A DNA stretch of 64,000 bases from an uncultured Desulfobacteraceae bacterium (GTDB taxonomy: Bacteria; Desulfobacterota; Desulfobacteria; Desulfobacterales; Desulfatirhabdiaceae). The stretch is from the NCBI GenBank assembly GCA_903953895.1, contig CAJBLH010000167.1, forward strand, positions 62,001 to 126,000. The letters are read 5' to 3'. The notes below the pieces were generated by a model. That model ran no database searches. It saw only the letters and a list, made by a program, of their open reading frames with translations, and was not told the DNA's origin. Each line of letters begins with the position of its first letter. Within the stretch, counting starts at the first letter, position 1. Made by a program: the position numbers and the translations under genes. Shown here in pieces: positions 47,700 to 57,109 of the stretch.

Positions 47700-49115
47700 A
47701 TGATTCCCATGCAAATGACAACCCCGAAATATTTACCCGGCATCGTTATACTGGTTGCCCTGTTTTTCTCTTCCCTCGCGAACGCTGCCGATGATTTATC
47801 CAGAGAGACCCCCGTGGTGAAAGCTGTCCGCAAGGTCAGCCCGGCCGTGGTCAACATCAGCTCGGAACAGCAGACCCGACAGCGCCCCAACCCGTTTTCA
47901 CAATACGGAAACAACCCGCTTTTCGATAATTTTTTCAGAGATTTTTTCGATCGTGGACTCGAACCTGATTACAAAAGAACCAGCCTTGGCTCCGGCATTA
48001 TCATCGACGGCAAGCGGGGATATGTTCTGACCAACGCCCATGTGATTGCAAACGCCGGTAAGGTCAAGGTCATTTTCAAAGATGAGCGGGAATATCAGGC
48101 CCAAATCGTCGGCGCAGATCCGGACTCTGATCTGGCCGTTCTCAGAATCACCACGCAAGAGTCAATTCCGGCCGTTGACATGGGAAACAGCGACGATCTG
48201 ATGATCGGTGAAACTGTTATCGCCATCGGCAATCCTTTCGGATTCTCCAACACAGTAACAACCGGTGTTATCAGCGCACTGAACCGCAGTTTTCGCACCG
48301 AAGACCGGGTCTTTCATGATTTCATTCAGATCGATGCCTCCATCAATCCAGGCAACAGCGGCGGCCCTTTGCTGAACATCAACGGGGAGCTGGTCGGCAT
48401 CAATACCGCCATTTACGCCAAGGCGCAGGGAATCGGATTTGCCATTCCGATCAGCAAAGCCCGCAGAATCATCACGGATTTGATCCGCCACGGCGAGGTC
48501 ATTCAGCCCTGGGTCGGCCTGACAGTTCAGGACCTGGACGCCACGCTGTCTCAGTATCTGAATCTACCCGAACCGGATAAAACCAAGCGGAAAGGGGTTG
48601 TCGTTAAAGAAGTCGAGCCTTCCAGCCCGGCATCGAGCGCCGGAATTCAGACGGGAGATATTCTACTTTCCATCGCCAACCGCCCACTGTCTTCTGCCGC
48701 AGATTATCAAACTGCGGTTAACGGCATTTCAGCAGGGGATACCGCTGTCTTTGAAGTCTGGCGAAATGGCGGATCCTTGGGCCTTCCCCTGAAATCAGCG
48801 GTATTTCCGGAAGAAAGAGCCCCTGCCTTAGCCCAGAAATTGTTGGGAATCCGGGTTCAAAATCCGCCCACTCGAAAAAGGCCGGGACGGCAATCGTTTT
48901 CCTCCGGCGGTGTTGTCATCTCCGAGGTTTTTCCATCCTCCCATCTTGCCCGAATCGGTGTCAAGCCTGGCGATATCATCCATCAGCTCGATGATATCGG
49001 GATCGGCTCTGTCGAAGATTTTAACAAGGCCATTGTCAAATATCGCCGGAAAGTATCTGTTGTGATTCTGCTCCAGCGGTCTGACCAATTCTATAATATC
49101 ACGGTTGAGTTATGA
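47700..49115 (+). CDS. degP: HtrA/DegP-type periplasmic serine protease
   Basis: 471 residues: a signal peptide (cleavage near SSLANA, about 31), a trypsin-like domain with the triad His (LTNAHVIANAG, about 113), Asp (ADPDSDLAVLRI, about 142) and Ser (INPGNSGGPLLN, about 220), then two PDZ domains (about 270-360 and 385-470). It degrades or refolds damaged envelope proteins. ATG 47709 is a possible alternative start. No sigma-E or Cpx-like box could be identified in the short divergent gap, which holds repeat copy B. Confidence 0.95.
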   Translation: MIPMQMTTPKYLPGIVILVALFFSSLANAADDLSRETPVVKAVRKVSPAVVNISSEQQTRQRPNPFSQYGNNPLFDNFFRDFFDRGLEPDYKRTSLGSGIIIDGKRGYVLTNAHVIANAGKVKVIFKDEREYQAQIVGADPDSDLAVLRITTQESIPAVDMGNSDDLMIGETVIAIGNPFGFSNTVTTGVISALNRSFRTEDRVFHDFIQIDASINPGNSGGPLLNINGELVGINTAIYAKAQGIGFAIPISKARRIITDLIRHGEVIQPWVGLTVQDLDATLSQYLNLPEPDKTKRKGVVVKEVEPSSPASSAGIQTGDILLSIANRPLSSAADYQTAVNGISAGDTAVFEVWRNGGSLGLPLKSAVFPEERAPALAQKLLGIRVQNPPTRKRPGRQSFSSGGVVISEVFPSSHLARIGVKPGDIIHQLDDIGIGSVEDFNKAIVKYRRKVSVVILLQRSDQFYNITVEL

Positions 49116-49253
49116 CGGCTGTAGACAGTCTTACCATTTTTATTCAAAGCAATCTGATTGAGGATGACCACCCGTAGGGGCGTATTTCATACCCTCTCCA
49201 CTTTGGGAAGCATTCACGACAGTTTTTCCTATCACAAAATCTTATAATATTTA

Positions 49254-49282
49254 TTGACACAAAATACAAAACAAGTTATTCT
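49254..49282 (+). promoter_or_regulatory. Predicted promoter of fusA
   Basis: TTGACA (49254-49259), 17-base spacer, TATTCT (49277-49282), in AT-rich sequence. The predicted start is near 49289, about 98 bases before the EF-G start codon. Confidence 0.7.
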
Positions 49283-49309
49283 ATTTAAATTCAATATAAA
49301 AAGTATTCA

Positions 49310-49351
49310 AACCCCCATCTGGATGCCTTTTCCAAATGAGGGTTTTTTTTT
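49310..49351 (+). terminator. Intrinsic terminator (attenuator) inside the fusA leader
   Basis: AACCCCCATCTGGA (49310-49323) pairs with TCCAAATGAGGGTT (49331-49344) with two C-A mismatches around a 7-base loop, and nine T follow (49343-49351). It lies between the predicted promoter and the start codon at 49387; only 35 bases remain between the T run and the ATG, too little for a second promoter. Leaving the htrA side aside, it therefore looks like an attenuator. Confidence 0.7.
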
Positions 49352-49386
49352 CATACCCCGCGTCTTTATTATTAAGGAAAAACTCT

Positions 49387-51471
49387 ATGGAAAGAAATAT
49401 CCAAAAAGTCAGAAACATCGGCATCAGCGCCCACATCGATTCCGGAAAAACCACCCTGACCGAAAGAATCCTTTACTACACCAAACGCATCCATACCATC
49501 CATGACGTCAAGGGAAAAGACGGCGTCGGCGCCACCATGGACTCTATGGAGTTGGAAAGAGAGCGCGGTATCACCATCGCCTCTGCCGCAACTTTCTGCG
49601 AATGGCGAAACCACCAGATCAATATTATCGACACACCGGGGCATGTGGATTTCACCATAGAGGTGGAACGATCTCTGCGCGTTCTGGATGGCGCCATTCT
49701 GGTGCTGTGTGCGGTCGGGGGGGTTCAGTCGCAGTCCATCACGGTGGATCAGCAGATGAAACGCTACAAGGTTCCTTGCGCGGCCTTCATCAATAAATGC
49801 GACCGCAGCGGCGCCAACCCCGCTCGGGTGATTCAGCAACTGCGTGACAAACTCGGGCATCACCCGGTGGCCGTTCAACTGCCGATCGGGCTGGAGTCCG
49901 ACCTGAAGGGACTGGTGGATCTGATCACCATGAAAGCCCTTTATTTTGACGGCGATAATGGAGAAATCATCCGGACCGAGGAAATCCCAGCCCATTTGGT
50001 CGACGACGCCAAAGAACTGCGCGAGCAGATGCTGGATGCAGTTTCTGTGGTTTCCGATGAGCTGACCGAAGCCATTCTGGAAGAACGCGACATCCCGCCG
50101 GAGCTTATCCTGACCGCGCTCCGAACAGCCACCCTGGAGCGAAAAATCACACCGGTCTTCATGGGATCGGCCTATCGGAACAAAGGCATTCAGCCCTTAC
50201 TCGACGGCGTGACACAACTTCTTCCGTGCCCGTCGGATGTGGATAACGAAGCCCTGGATATGGACAACAACGAGGCCGTGGTAACCCTTACGACAGACCC
50301 GGAAAAACCGGTCGTCGCCTTTGCCTTCAAGCTCGAAGATGGGCAGTACGGCCAGCTTACCTATATCCGCGTATACCAGGGCGTGATTGCCAAAGGCTCC
50401 ACCATCGTCAATGTCCGAAACGGACGGAAAGTGAAAGTCGGCCGGGTCGCGCGGATGCATGCGGACCAGATGGAGGATATCGAGGCCATCCCCGCCGGGC
50501 ATATCGGCGCCTTGTTCGGCATCGACTGCGCATCCGGAGACACCTTTGTGGCGCCGGGCCTCAGCCTGACCCTCACATCCATGTTCGTGCCGGCCCCGGT
50601 CATCTCCCTTGCCATCGCACCCAAAGACAATAAATCACAGATCAACATGTCCAAGGCACTGAACCGGTTTACCAAGGAAGACCCCACATTCAAATCCCAC
50701 TACAACGATGAAACCAACGAAACCGTCATCGAAGGCATGGGAGAGCTTCACCTCGAAGTTTATGTCGAGCGCATGAAGCGGGAATACCAGGCAGAAGTCA
50801 TCACAGGCATGCCGCAGGTGGCGTATCGGGAAACCATCACTCGCCGGGCCGAATTCAACTACATCCATAAAAAGCAGACGGGCGGCTCCGGCCAATACGG
50901 CCGGGTGGCTGGATACATGGAACCGGCCGAAGACCCGTTCGTATTTGTCAATGAAGTGACTGGCGGCTCCATCCCGACGCAATACATTGCGGCCTGCGAA
51001 AAAGGCTTCCGTCTCTGCCTGCCCAAAGGTCCAAAACTGGCCTATCCGGTTACCGGCATTAAAGTCGTTATCAACGACGGCGCATCCCATGCCGTAGATT
51101 CATCGGACATGGCGTTTCAGGCAGCCGCCAGAGGGGCTTTTCTGGAAGGATATGCCAAAGCCAAGTCCGTGATTCATGAGCCGATCATGAAAGTGGTGGT
51201 GGAAACGCCGACCGAATTTCAGGGCTCGGCCATGGGACTTTTGAACCAGCGACGGGGGATGATCGTCGGAGCTCAGGATGAAGGTGTGATGTGTTCGATC
51301 GAAGCACAGGTACCGCTTGCCGAAATGTTCGGATTTTCAACGGTGTTGAGATCCTCCACCCAGGGCAAGGCCCAGTTTACGATGGAGTTTTCTACCTATA
51401 AGCAGGTCCCGCAGTCTGTTTCCGAAGAATTGATCAAAAAAGCATCCGAAACGAAAAAACATGTCGCATAA
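49387..51471 (+). CDS. fusA: Translation elongation factor G, mitochondrial/spd-EFG1 type
   Basis: 694 residues with the GTPase motifs [12 protein letters not shown] (P-loop), [12 protein letters not shown] and NKCD, then EF-G domains II to V ([15 protein letters not shown], SYTFxxGxGxF-like [10 protein letters not shown] at the end). Wording such as [30 protein letters not shown] and [15 protein letters not shown] is that of mitochondrial EF-G1 and the related spd-EFG1 of spirochaetes, planctomycetes and deltaproteobacteria. The start ATG 49387 follows AAGGAA. It is alone, not in a str (rpsL-rpsG-fusA-tuf) operon. Confidence 0.93.
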   Translation: MERNIQKVRNIGISAHIDSGKTTLTERILYYTKRIHTIHDVKGKDGVGATMDSMELERERGITIASAATFCEWRNHQINIIDTPGHVDFTIEVERSLRVLDGAILVLCAVGGVQSQSITVDQQMKRYKVPCAAFINKCDRSGANPARVIQQLRDKLGHHPVAVQLPIGLESDLKGLVDLITMKALYFDGDNGEIIRTEEIPAHLVDDAKELREQMLDAVSVVSDELTEAILEERDIPPELILTALRTATLERKITPVFMGSAYRNKGIQPLLDGVTQLLPCPSDVDNEALDMDNNEAVVTLTTDPEKPVVAFAFKLEDGQYGQLTYIRVYQGVIAKGSTIVNVRNGRKVKVGRVARMHADQMEDIEAIPAGHIGALFGIDCASGDTFVAPGLSLTLTSMFVPAPVISLAIAPKDNKSQINMSKALNRFTKEDPTFKSHYNDETNETVIEGMGELHLEVYVERMKREYQAEVITGMPQVAYRETITRRAEFNYIHKKQTGGSGQYGRVAGYMEPAEDPFVFVNEVTGGSIPTQYIAACEKGFRLCLPKGPKLAYPVTGIKVVINDGASHAVDSSDMAFQAAARGAFLEGYAKAKSVIHEPIMKVVVETPTEFQGSAMGLLNQRRGMIVGAQDEGVMCSIEAQVPLAEMFGFSTVLRSSTQGKAQFTMEFSTYKQVPQSVSEELIKKASETKKHVA

Positions 51472-51559
51472 TCGAAGGGGTGCTTCAGATACCCGGCAGC
51501 ATGCGGTTTCTCCCCCTCGTGCCGCCAAAGTCATTTATCTAAAGGAAAGGAATGTTGCC

Positions 51560-52264
51560 ATGCTGAGAAAGGATCTTATTCTAAGAAACCCTTTGAGATT
51601 ACTGGGTCATGAAACCGATGACATCCTGCCGGCAGGCGGCTTCGGCGCCGTTCTGGCCTGCGCCGGTGTCGGGAAAACCGCACTGATGGTGCAGATCGCC
51701 TTAAACGCCTTGCTCAGGGACAAAAACGTTCTGCATATCAGCCTGAATGAGCCGGTCCACAAAGTATCCCTGTGGTATGAAGAAGTGTTTCGAAATATCA
51801 CCCAATCCTATGAACTGCATGAAATGAACGAACTATGGGAAACCATTCTCGTCCATCGATTCATCATGACGTTTCAGGTCGAAGGTTTCAGCGTTCCCAA
51901 GCTCAAAGAGCGGCTGACCGATTTGACCGCCCAGGGCATATTTTTCCCCCAGATGGTCATTCTGGACGGCCTGCCGTTTGATAAACCCGTCAATCTGATC
52001 CTATCAGATTTGAAAGCACTGGCAACCGACTATCGCCTTCCGGTATGGCTGTCAGTTCGGACCCATCACCATGAAGAAACCGGGTCGGACGGCCTGCCGC
52101 TTCAGATTGACGGCATCTCAGAACTCTTCAACGTGGCTATACAGCTTCAACCCGAGGGAAAAGATGTTCTGGTAAAAGCGATGAAAGGCGGCAATCCGGC
52201 AGCCGGGCAGTCGAATCTTTATCTTGATCCGTCAACGCTTTTAATCAAGGACAAGATGATATAA
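51560..52264 (+). CDS. RecA/KaiC-like P-loop ATPase, function unknown
   Basis: 234 residues. Walker A is ACAGVGKTAL (33-42) and the Walker B-like strand is MVILDGLP (about 137). HISLNEP and WLSVRTHHHEE resemble sensor segments of the RecA/DnaB/KaiC class. It is close in layout to single-domain RadA/KaiC-like proteins but has neither a zinc finger nor a Lon-like domain. The open frame reaches back to 51461, overlapping fusA by 11 bases; ATG 51560 with GGAAAGGA upstream is better. It is probably co-transcribed with fusA. I cannot name its role. Confidence 0.8.
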   Translation: MLRKDLILRNPLRLLGHETDDILPAGGFGAVLACAGVGKTALMVQIALNALLRDKNVLHISLNEPVHKVSLWYEEVFRNITQSYELHEMNELWETILVHRFIMTFQVEGFSVPKLKERLTDLTAQGIFFPQMVILDGLPFDKPVNLILSDLKALATDYRLPVWLSVRTHHHEETGSDGLPLQIDGISELFNVAIQLQPEGKDVLVKAMKGGNPAAGQSNLYLDPSTLLIKDKMI

Positions 52265-52393
52265 GAATTTAGTAGCGCCTATTTGAGATACGGTCTAACG
52301 ACGTTACGAAGCAACAACACCCCCCTCATTATTATCAGAGATTCGCAAATGCGCAAGAACACATGGCGATTGTTGCGATCCTATGCATATCCG

Positions 52394-52434
52394 CCTTTAT
52401 CCTGCAAGGCTTTTGTGCATTTGCAGGATAAAGG
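52394..52434. terminator. Perfect 14-bp hairpin between converging genes
   Basis: CCTTTATCCTGCAA (52394-52407) and TTGCAGGATAAAGG (52421-52434) are exact inverse copies around a 13-base loop. It lies between the stops of the RecA-like gene and the M50-like gene. It lacks a T run in either direction, so termination is only assumed. Confidence 0.5.
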
Positions 52435-52439
52435 GGATG

Positions 52440-53105
52440 TTATGAAATGAATATCTGGTAAAGCCTGCCGGCCAGTTGGGACAGGATGCCGCCGACATCA
52501 TGGCGGCCACTGACCCGTTCAAATCCGAAATACAGGATCAGCACAGCCGCTCCGGCCCACCCGGCGATACGGGACGGCCACACCTTTATCAGCGCCGGAA
52601 ACACAATAGGCAGTATGGCGGAGCCTGCCAGCGGCGGAATCGGCAGGAGATGATAGACTGCCATGGTCAGATTGACCGCCATCACCATGCCGAACACCCG
52701 ATCTTCCACTCCGTATTCCCGGAACAGCCAAATAACACTGCCGGCAATGCTGGCGAGCAGAAAATTGGCAAACGGGCCGGCCAGGCTTGCCAGCAGCATA
52801 TAAAGGCGGGGCCTGGAAAACTGCTCGAATTTCATCAGAACCGGTTTAGGCCACCCGAAACCCGCAGCCAGAAAACAGATGGTTCCTGAAATATCCAGAT
52901 GCAGCAGCGGGTTGAAGTGAAAACGTCCGGAATTATCGGTCTGTGCATCTCCGAAAAAAGTGGCGGCAAACGCCTGCGCCTCCGCATGCGCTGTCACGGC
53001 CAGCAATATCCCCACTATAAAAGACACCATGTCGTCAAATCTGATTCGGGTCAGATCCATCACGAACGGAGTGGAAAAAGCCAATGAAATGGGATCTTGT
53101 ATCAT
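52440..53105 (-). CDS. M50 (site-2 protease)-family membrane protein, catalytic residues lost
   Basis: 221 residues with about five to six membrane segments and clear S2P/M50B wording: GRFHFNPLLHLD (usual GRLTLNPLxHxD), GFGWPKPV, LASLAGPFANFLLA and NLTMAVYHLLPIPPLAGSAIL. However, the zinc motif HExxH reads HAEAQ (40-44), and the third ligand Asp of PPLDG is Ala160. All zinc and catalytic positions except the first His are therefore lost, so the protein should be an inactive pseudoprotease. Reading frame and length are intact. It is on the same strand as, and 61 bases after, the ETF:quinone oxidoreductase gene. ATG 53060 is an alternative start. Confidence 0.82.
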   Translation of the reverse strand: MIQDPISLAFSTPFVMDLTRIRFDDMVSFIVGILLAVTAHAEAQAFAATFFGDAQTDNSGRFHFNPLLHLDISGTICFLAAGFGWPKPVLMKFEQFSRPRLYMLLASLAGPFANFLLASIAGSVIWLFREYGVEDRVFGMVMAVNLTMAVYHLLPIPPLAGSAILPIVFPALIKVWPSRIAGWAGAAVLILYFGFERVSGRHDVGGILSQLAGRLYQIFIS

Positions 53106-53166
53106 GATGTTGGATGCCTATAGATTTCATTCTGAGGGTGCGTTGCAGTCATGAAAAGAATTCCGT

Positions 53167-54837
53167 TCAGCCTCGCCGGTATCCAGGCCCGTCCCCACCT
53201 TCCGGACAGGTCCAGGTAATATTCCGGAACGGGTCCTTGATATCACAGGTTTTACAGTGCAGACAGTTTGACGGATTCAGTTTCAGCTCTTTCCTGTGAG
53301 TTTTTTCATCCTCCCGTATCTCATAAACATTGCCCGGACAGAACCGGGTACAGGGACTGTGGTACATCTCATCACACCGCGTCACGCAGATATCCGGATC
53401 ATGAACAACCAGATGAGACGGCTGATCCTCCCGGTGCAGGGTTTTGGACAGATAGACACCGGTCAGCTTGTCCACAACCAGCACCCCGTCAAATGATTTA
53501 GCGCCGATCGGCTGATATACGGCTCCGGGGCGAGCCGGCTGCAATGTCTTACAATCTTCCACAAGGGGGAGCCTGTCCCGGAATCCCAGACCGTCATTCA
53601 GGTATTGCGCCGCCAGGTGAAAAAATTTAATCGGCGATTTTTTACTCATGGCTGCGGAAAAATTCCTGCCCGCCATCAACTCTTCCCGCAATCGGCTTTT
53701 TTCAAAAAGCGCGTTGTAACGGTTCAGGACATCTTCCGAAAAATCGCCTTTTTCAACAGCATGGATAACGGCGTCAGCCGCCAGCATTCCGGAAGTCATG
53801 GACGAGTGAATTCCCTTCAATGCCGGTGCATTGTGCATGGATGCCGCAGCCCCGATAAATAACCCGCCGCCGACACAGAGTTTCGGCATGGCATGATAGC
53901 CACCCACAGATACGGTTCTAGCACCCTGCTCGATGACTTTGCCGCCTTGAATGATGTCGGATACAAACGGATGCAGTTTGAATCGAATGAATGCATCGTA
54001 TGGATCCAGAAGCGTATCTGCATAGGACAGGGCGGTCAGATAGCCGATGGCGATATGGCTGTCCTTCATCTGGTAAATGAATCCGCCGCCCGGCGTGTGC
54101 AGTTCCAGCGGATACCCCATAAAATGCAGGCTATTGCCGAAGCTGGCGTTGAAATAGTTCTCTTCCGGCAACTCGATGATTTCCCGGATACCGGTTTCAT
54201 ACACATCCGGCATAAAACCGCCTATGCCCAGCCGGGCGGTAATTTCCTTCATCAGGCTGCCGCGGGCCCCTTCTCCGAATACCGTCACCTTGGCCAGAAT
54301 ATCCACACCCGGCTCGTAATTGCTTCTGGGTTGCCCTTCCTTTCCAACACCCTTATCCCCGGTTCTGACACCGACAATGGTTTTGTTGTCGGCGCCGTAC
54401 AGCACTTCTTTTCCGGAAAAACCCGGCAGAATACTGACCCCGAGGCCTTCGGCGATCTTGGCCAGCCATCGGCAGTACCGGGAAAGACTGATGACAAAAT
54501 ATCCCTGGTTTTCCAGATAACTGGGAATGAACGGAATGCGATAGGCTTTTTCAGATGACAGAAAGTAGATTTCATCGTCTCGAACGGTCGTTTCAACCGG
54601 ACATCCTTTTTGCAGAAAATCCGGAATGAGTTCTTTGAGCGCAATCGGATTCAGGATCGCACCACTCAGGCTGTGCGCACCCACCTCCGCTCCTTTTTCG
54701 ATCACCGCGACTTCAAGATTCAATCCCTTTTCTTCAGCCAACTGCATCAGCCGAATCGCTCCGGAAAGACAGGCCGGCCCGGCACCGACAAAAAGAACAT
54801 CGACTTCCATCGATTCATGTTCACTGTTCATCTGCAA
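53167..54837 (-). CDS. Electron transfer flavoprotein:quinone oxidoreductase
   Basis: A 556-residue membrane-associated flavoprotein that takes electrons from ETF and reduces menaquinone or ubiquinone. The FAD motif VLFVGAGPACLSGAIRL is at 10-26, and the substrate-side segments GAHSLSGAILNPIAL and GGGFIYQM follow. The C-terminal [4Fe-4S] domain (about 490-556) contains CTRFCPGNVYEI, LHCKTCDI and ITWTCPEGGDGPGY. Length and layout equal those of the mitochondrial/proteobacterial enzyme. It belongs to the block with etfB and etfA but is separated from etfA by the DUF433/DUF5615 pair. Confidence 0.95.
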   Translation of the reverse strand: MQMNSEHESMEVDVLFVGAGPACLSGAIRLMQLAEEKGLNLEVAVIEKGAEVGAHSLSGAILNPIALKELIPDFLQKGCPVETTVRDDEIYFLSSEKAYRIPFIPSYLENQGYFVISLSRYCRWLAKIAEGLGVSILPGFSGKEVLYGADNKTIVGVRTGDKGVGKEGQPRSNYEPGVDILAKVTVFGEGARGSLMKEITARLGIGGFMPDVYETGIREIIELPEENYFNASFGNSLHFMGYPLELHTPGGGFIYQMKDSHIAIGYLTALSYADTLLDPYDAFIRFKLHPFVSDIIQGGKVIEQGARTVSVGGYHAMPKLCVGGGLFIGAAASMHNAPALKGIHSSMTSGMLAADAVIHAVEKGDFSEDVLNRYNALFEKSRLREELMAGRNFSAAMSKKSPIKFFHLAAQYLNDGLGFRDRLPLVEDCKTLQPARPGAVYQPIGAKSFDGVLVVDKLTGVYLSKTLHREDQPSHLVVHDPDICVTRCDEMYHSPCTRFCPGNVYEIREDEKTHRKELKLNPSNCLHCKTCDIKDPFRNITWTCPEGGDGPGYRRG

Positions 54838-54886
54838 TCCTTTTATTCATCGGGAGAAAATTCCAAACTTTCGACAGAGGCTTGCA

Positions 54887-55240
54887 TTATTCATGAATCA
54901 CCATCAAACGATGGTTGATTTCAATATAATATGCTTTCTCAAAAGCATCTATCACTGCTGGCAATACCTTCATCATTAATTGCACCAATTCCGTATTCCC
55001 TATATTTCCGGTGGCTACCAACATCAACCTTTGCGGCTGATTCCTTAACAGAAAGGAGTCAACAAAATCGCTATCCTTCGTCACAACAATCCGGCCTTCT
55101 GAATCAGCAATCCGGATGATTTCGGAATCCGGGGTTCGATTTCCTGAATTTAGGTCTCGGGTGTGAACTGCATCATGACCCCTCTCTCGCAACAATTGAC
55201 AAAGACGGATCGGTAGTTGGGCATCCACTAAAAATTTCAT
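54887..55240 (-). CDS. DUF5615 PIN-like protein, probable toxin
   Basis: 117 residues. MKFLVDAQLP, with Asp6 in the first strand, and IVVTKDSDFVDSF, with Asp in the third, are the PIN-like acidic residues of the DUF5615/Mut7-C class, which suggests a small RNase. It starts inside the last codons of the DUF433 gene (4-base overlap), the usual antitoxin-toxin arrangement. Target is unknown. Confidence 0.85.
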   Translation of the reverse strand: MKFLVDAQLPIRLCQLLRERGHDAVHTRDLNSGNRTPDSEIIRIADSEGRIVVTKDSDFVDSFLLRNQPQRLMLVATGNIGNTELVQLMMKVLPAVIDAFEKAYYIEINHRLMVIHE

Positions 55241-55467
55241 GCGGCTAAACGATTGATGGATTTCACTTGAGTGATACGAGCTGCATAGGACAAGACCGCC
55301 AAAATATCCTCTCGCTCTAAATCTTCATAATCGAATAGAATCTCATCAATACTCATTCCACCGGCTAACCACTCCAGAATATTTTCGACTGGATAACGCA
55401 TACCACGAATACATGGCTTGCCATGGCAAATATGAGTATCCAGCGTTATACGGTCGGCTATTTGCAT
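55237..55467 (-). CDS. DUF433 protein, probable antitoxin
   Basis: 76 residues of the DUF433 helix-turn-helix family: ITLDTHICHGKPCIRGMRYPVENILEWLAGG, seen here as HGKPCIRGMRYPVENILEWL, then SIDEILFDYEDLEREDILAVLSYAA with its helical pair. It is placed directly before and overlapping DUF5615, a common type II toxin-antitoxin pair. It has GAGGATTAGATC before ATG 55467. The pair interrupts the etfA to ETF:quinone oxidoreductase order. Confidence 0.88.
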   Translation of the reverse strand: MQIADRITLDTHICHGKPCIRGMRYPVENILEWLAGGMSIDEILFDYEDLEREDILAVLSYAARITQVKSINRLAA

Positions 55468-55501
55468 GATCTAATCCTCACACAGAAGAAATTTTTCCGG
55501 A

Positions 55502-56473
55502 TCAACTGCCTTTGAGTTTTTTGACTTCTTCCGTAATCATCGGCACGATTTCAAACAAGTTTCCGACAAGGCCATAATCAGCTTTGGAAAAAATCGGAGC
55601 TTCCGGATCCTTGTTGATGGCCACGATGACTTTTGACGTCTGCATCCCGGCAAAATGCTGAATCGCTCCGGATATGCCGCAGGCCATGTAGATATTGGGA
55701 GAAATGACTTTTCCAGTCTGGCCAACCTGATCCGACACCGGCCGCCAGCCTTCATCCACCGCAGATCGCGAGGCGCCGACAGCTCCTCCCATGACGGATG
55801 CCAGGCTTTCCAGAACCGAAAAATCACTTCCGCCCATCCCCCTGCCGCCGGAAATCACGGCATCGGCTTCGGTCAAGTCGATTTTTCCGGCTGACTCGAT
55901 CTGTCTTCCCAGGCAGGATGTGCGGGCCTTATCTAAAACGACCGGCCAGGACTCGATCTGTCCGGAACCGGCTACGGCCGCCAGTGCAAAGGCATTGGGC
56001 CGCAGGGTGATGATTCCCGGACTGCTTTCGATGACGGCATCCGCCAGAATCTTGCCGCCATACATGGGCCGGGTGATGACCGCTTTCTGTCCATCGAATC
56101 GAAGTGAGATGCAGTCCGTAGCCAGGGGGGCATTGAGCCGGGCCGAAAGCGCGGCGCCCAGGTCTTTGCCCTGAGAAGTGGCTCCCATCAAAACGAATGC
56201 CGGGGCTTCTTTCCGGATCATTTCCGCGGCTACCTGCGTGAATGTTTCCGTCAGGTAGTCCTTCAGCGCGGAATGGTCGGCGACCAGGATTTTATCGGCC
56301 CCATAAGCCGCCAGTTGTTTGGCAGCCTCCTGAACACCGTCTCCCAATACCAAAACAACCAGTTTTCCCCCCAGGGTATCGGCCATTCTTCTGCCCTCGC
56401 TCAGGGCTTCAAAAGACACTTTCCGAAAAAAGCCGCCTGCATATTCTGCAACGGCAAGTATATCTTGTGACAT
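55502..56473 (-). CDS. etfA: Electron transfer flavoprotein alpha subunit
   Basis: 323 residues. The N-terminal domain begins MSQDILAVAEYAGG. The C-terminal FAD domain has the diagnostic SGGRGMGG, GASRSAVDEGW, QVGQTGKVISPNIYMACGISGAIQHFAGM and INKDPEAPIFSKADYGLVGN. The frame is open to 56503, but ATG 56473 with AAGGAGA upstream gives the normal start. It pairs with etfB, from which it is separated by an inserted Uma2 gene. ETF passes electrons from acyl-CoA-type or amine dehydrogenases to the ETF:quinone oxidoreductase. Confidence 0.96.
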   Translation of the reverse strand: MSQDILAVAEYAGGFFRKVSFEALSEGRRMADTLGGKLVVLVLGDGVQEAAKQLAAYGADKILVADHSALKDYLTETFTQVAAEMIRKEAPAFVLMGATSQGKDLGAALSARLNAPLATDCISLRFDGQKAVITRPMYGGKILADAVIESSPGIITLRPNAFALAAVAGSGQIESWPVVLDKARTSCLGRQIESAGKIDLTEADAVISGGRGMGGSDFSVLESLASVMGGAVGASRSAVDEGWRPVSDQVGQTGKVISPNIYMACGISGAIQHFAGMQTSKVIVAINKDPEAPIFSKADYGLVGNLFEIVPMITEEVKKLKGS

Positions 56474-56483
56474 GATTATCTCC

Positions 56484-57053
56484 TTAAATAATGACTCTTT
56501 CATATATCGCTTCGATAGGAAGCACTGCCCCGGCTGAATTGATTTCTACAAATTCCCGCGGACTGAAATACTCCCGCAATCTCCAGATACTGTCTGGCTT
56601 TTTAGAAAAATATTCGATGTGAACCGTATCCTGATCGATCAGGATGTAATCCGTCAGCGTTTCAATACCTCTGTAGGCGGTAAATTTCGAACCACGGTCG
56701 TAGTCTCTGGTTGATTCCGACAACACTTCCACGATGACCGTCGGGTTTGTGATCGTGTCTGAACGACCATCGGCAAGTTTCACTTCTCCACACACAACCA
56801 CGACATCCGGATATGTATAATGGATGTTCTTCTCAACCTGAACTCGTAAATCGGTCGAGAACGCCTCGCAGGGCCCGCCCCTGAACCGTGCATTGAACAG
56901 ACTTACCACATTTACCGTAATTCTGTTGTGATTGGGTGTTCCACCCGCCATAGCGAATATGTCGCCACGGTAGTATTCACACCTGTATTCTGCAGTGTCC
57001 TCTCGCTCAAAGTACGCTTCGATGCTGATGTACTTTTCGGTTGCCTTTAACAC
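56484..57053 (-). CDS. Uma2-family putative restriction-type endonuclease (DUF820)
   Basis: About 190 residues of the PD-(D/E)xK superfamily. The catalytic pieces are YPDVVVVCGE, VIVEVLSESTRDYDRGSKFTAY (Asp, Glu and Lys), after the family opening YISIEAYFERED and GDIFAMAGGTPNH. Starts in the gap are uncertain: GTG 57053 follows AGGGCGG, and the frame is open to 57110. It lies between etfB and etfA on the same strand, 10 bases from the etfA start, so it interrupts a normally adjacent pair. Uma2 proteins are abundant accessory genes of unclear purpose. Confidence 0.85.
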   Translation of the reverse strand: MLKATEKYISIEAYFEREDTAEYRCEYYRGDIFAMAGGTPNHNRITVNVVSLFNARFRGGPCEAFSTDLRVQVEKNIHYTYPDVVVVCGEVKLADGRSDTITNPTVIVEVLSESTRDYDRGSKFTAYRGIETLTDYILIDQDTVHIEYFSKKPDSIWRLREYFSPREFVEINSAGAVLPIEAIYERVII

Positions 57054-57109
57054 GTCCACCGCCCTTTTCAACAGAAACTGGAAGAATAATAAGCAAGTTA
57101 TGCAAGCCA

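Noticed and set aside
49310-49351. Simple terminator for htrA
   Set aside because: It is about 195 bases after the htrA stop and lies downstream of a good fusA promoter, so it is better explained as a leader attenuator, although it could also stop htrA read-through.
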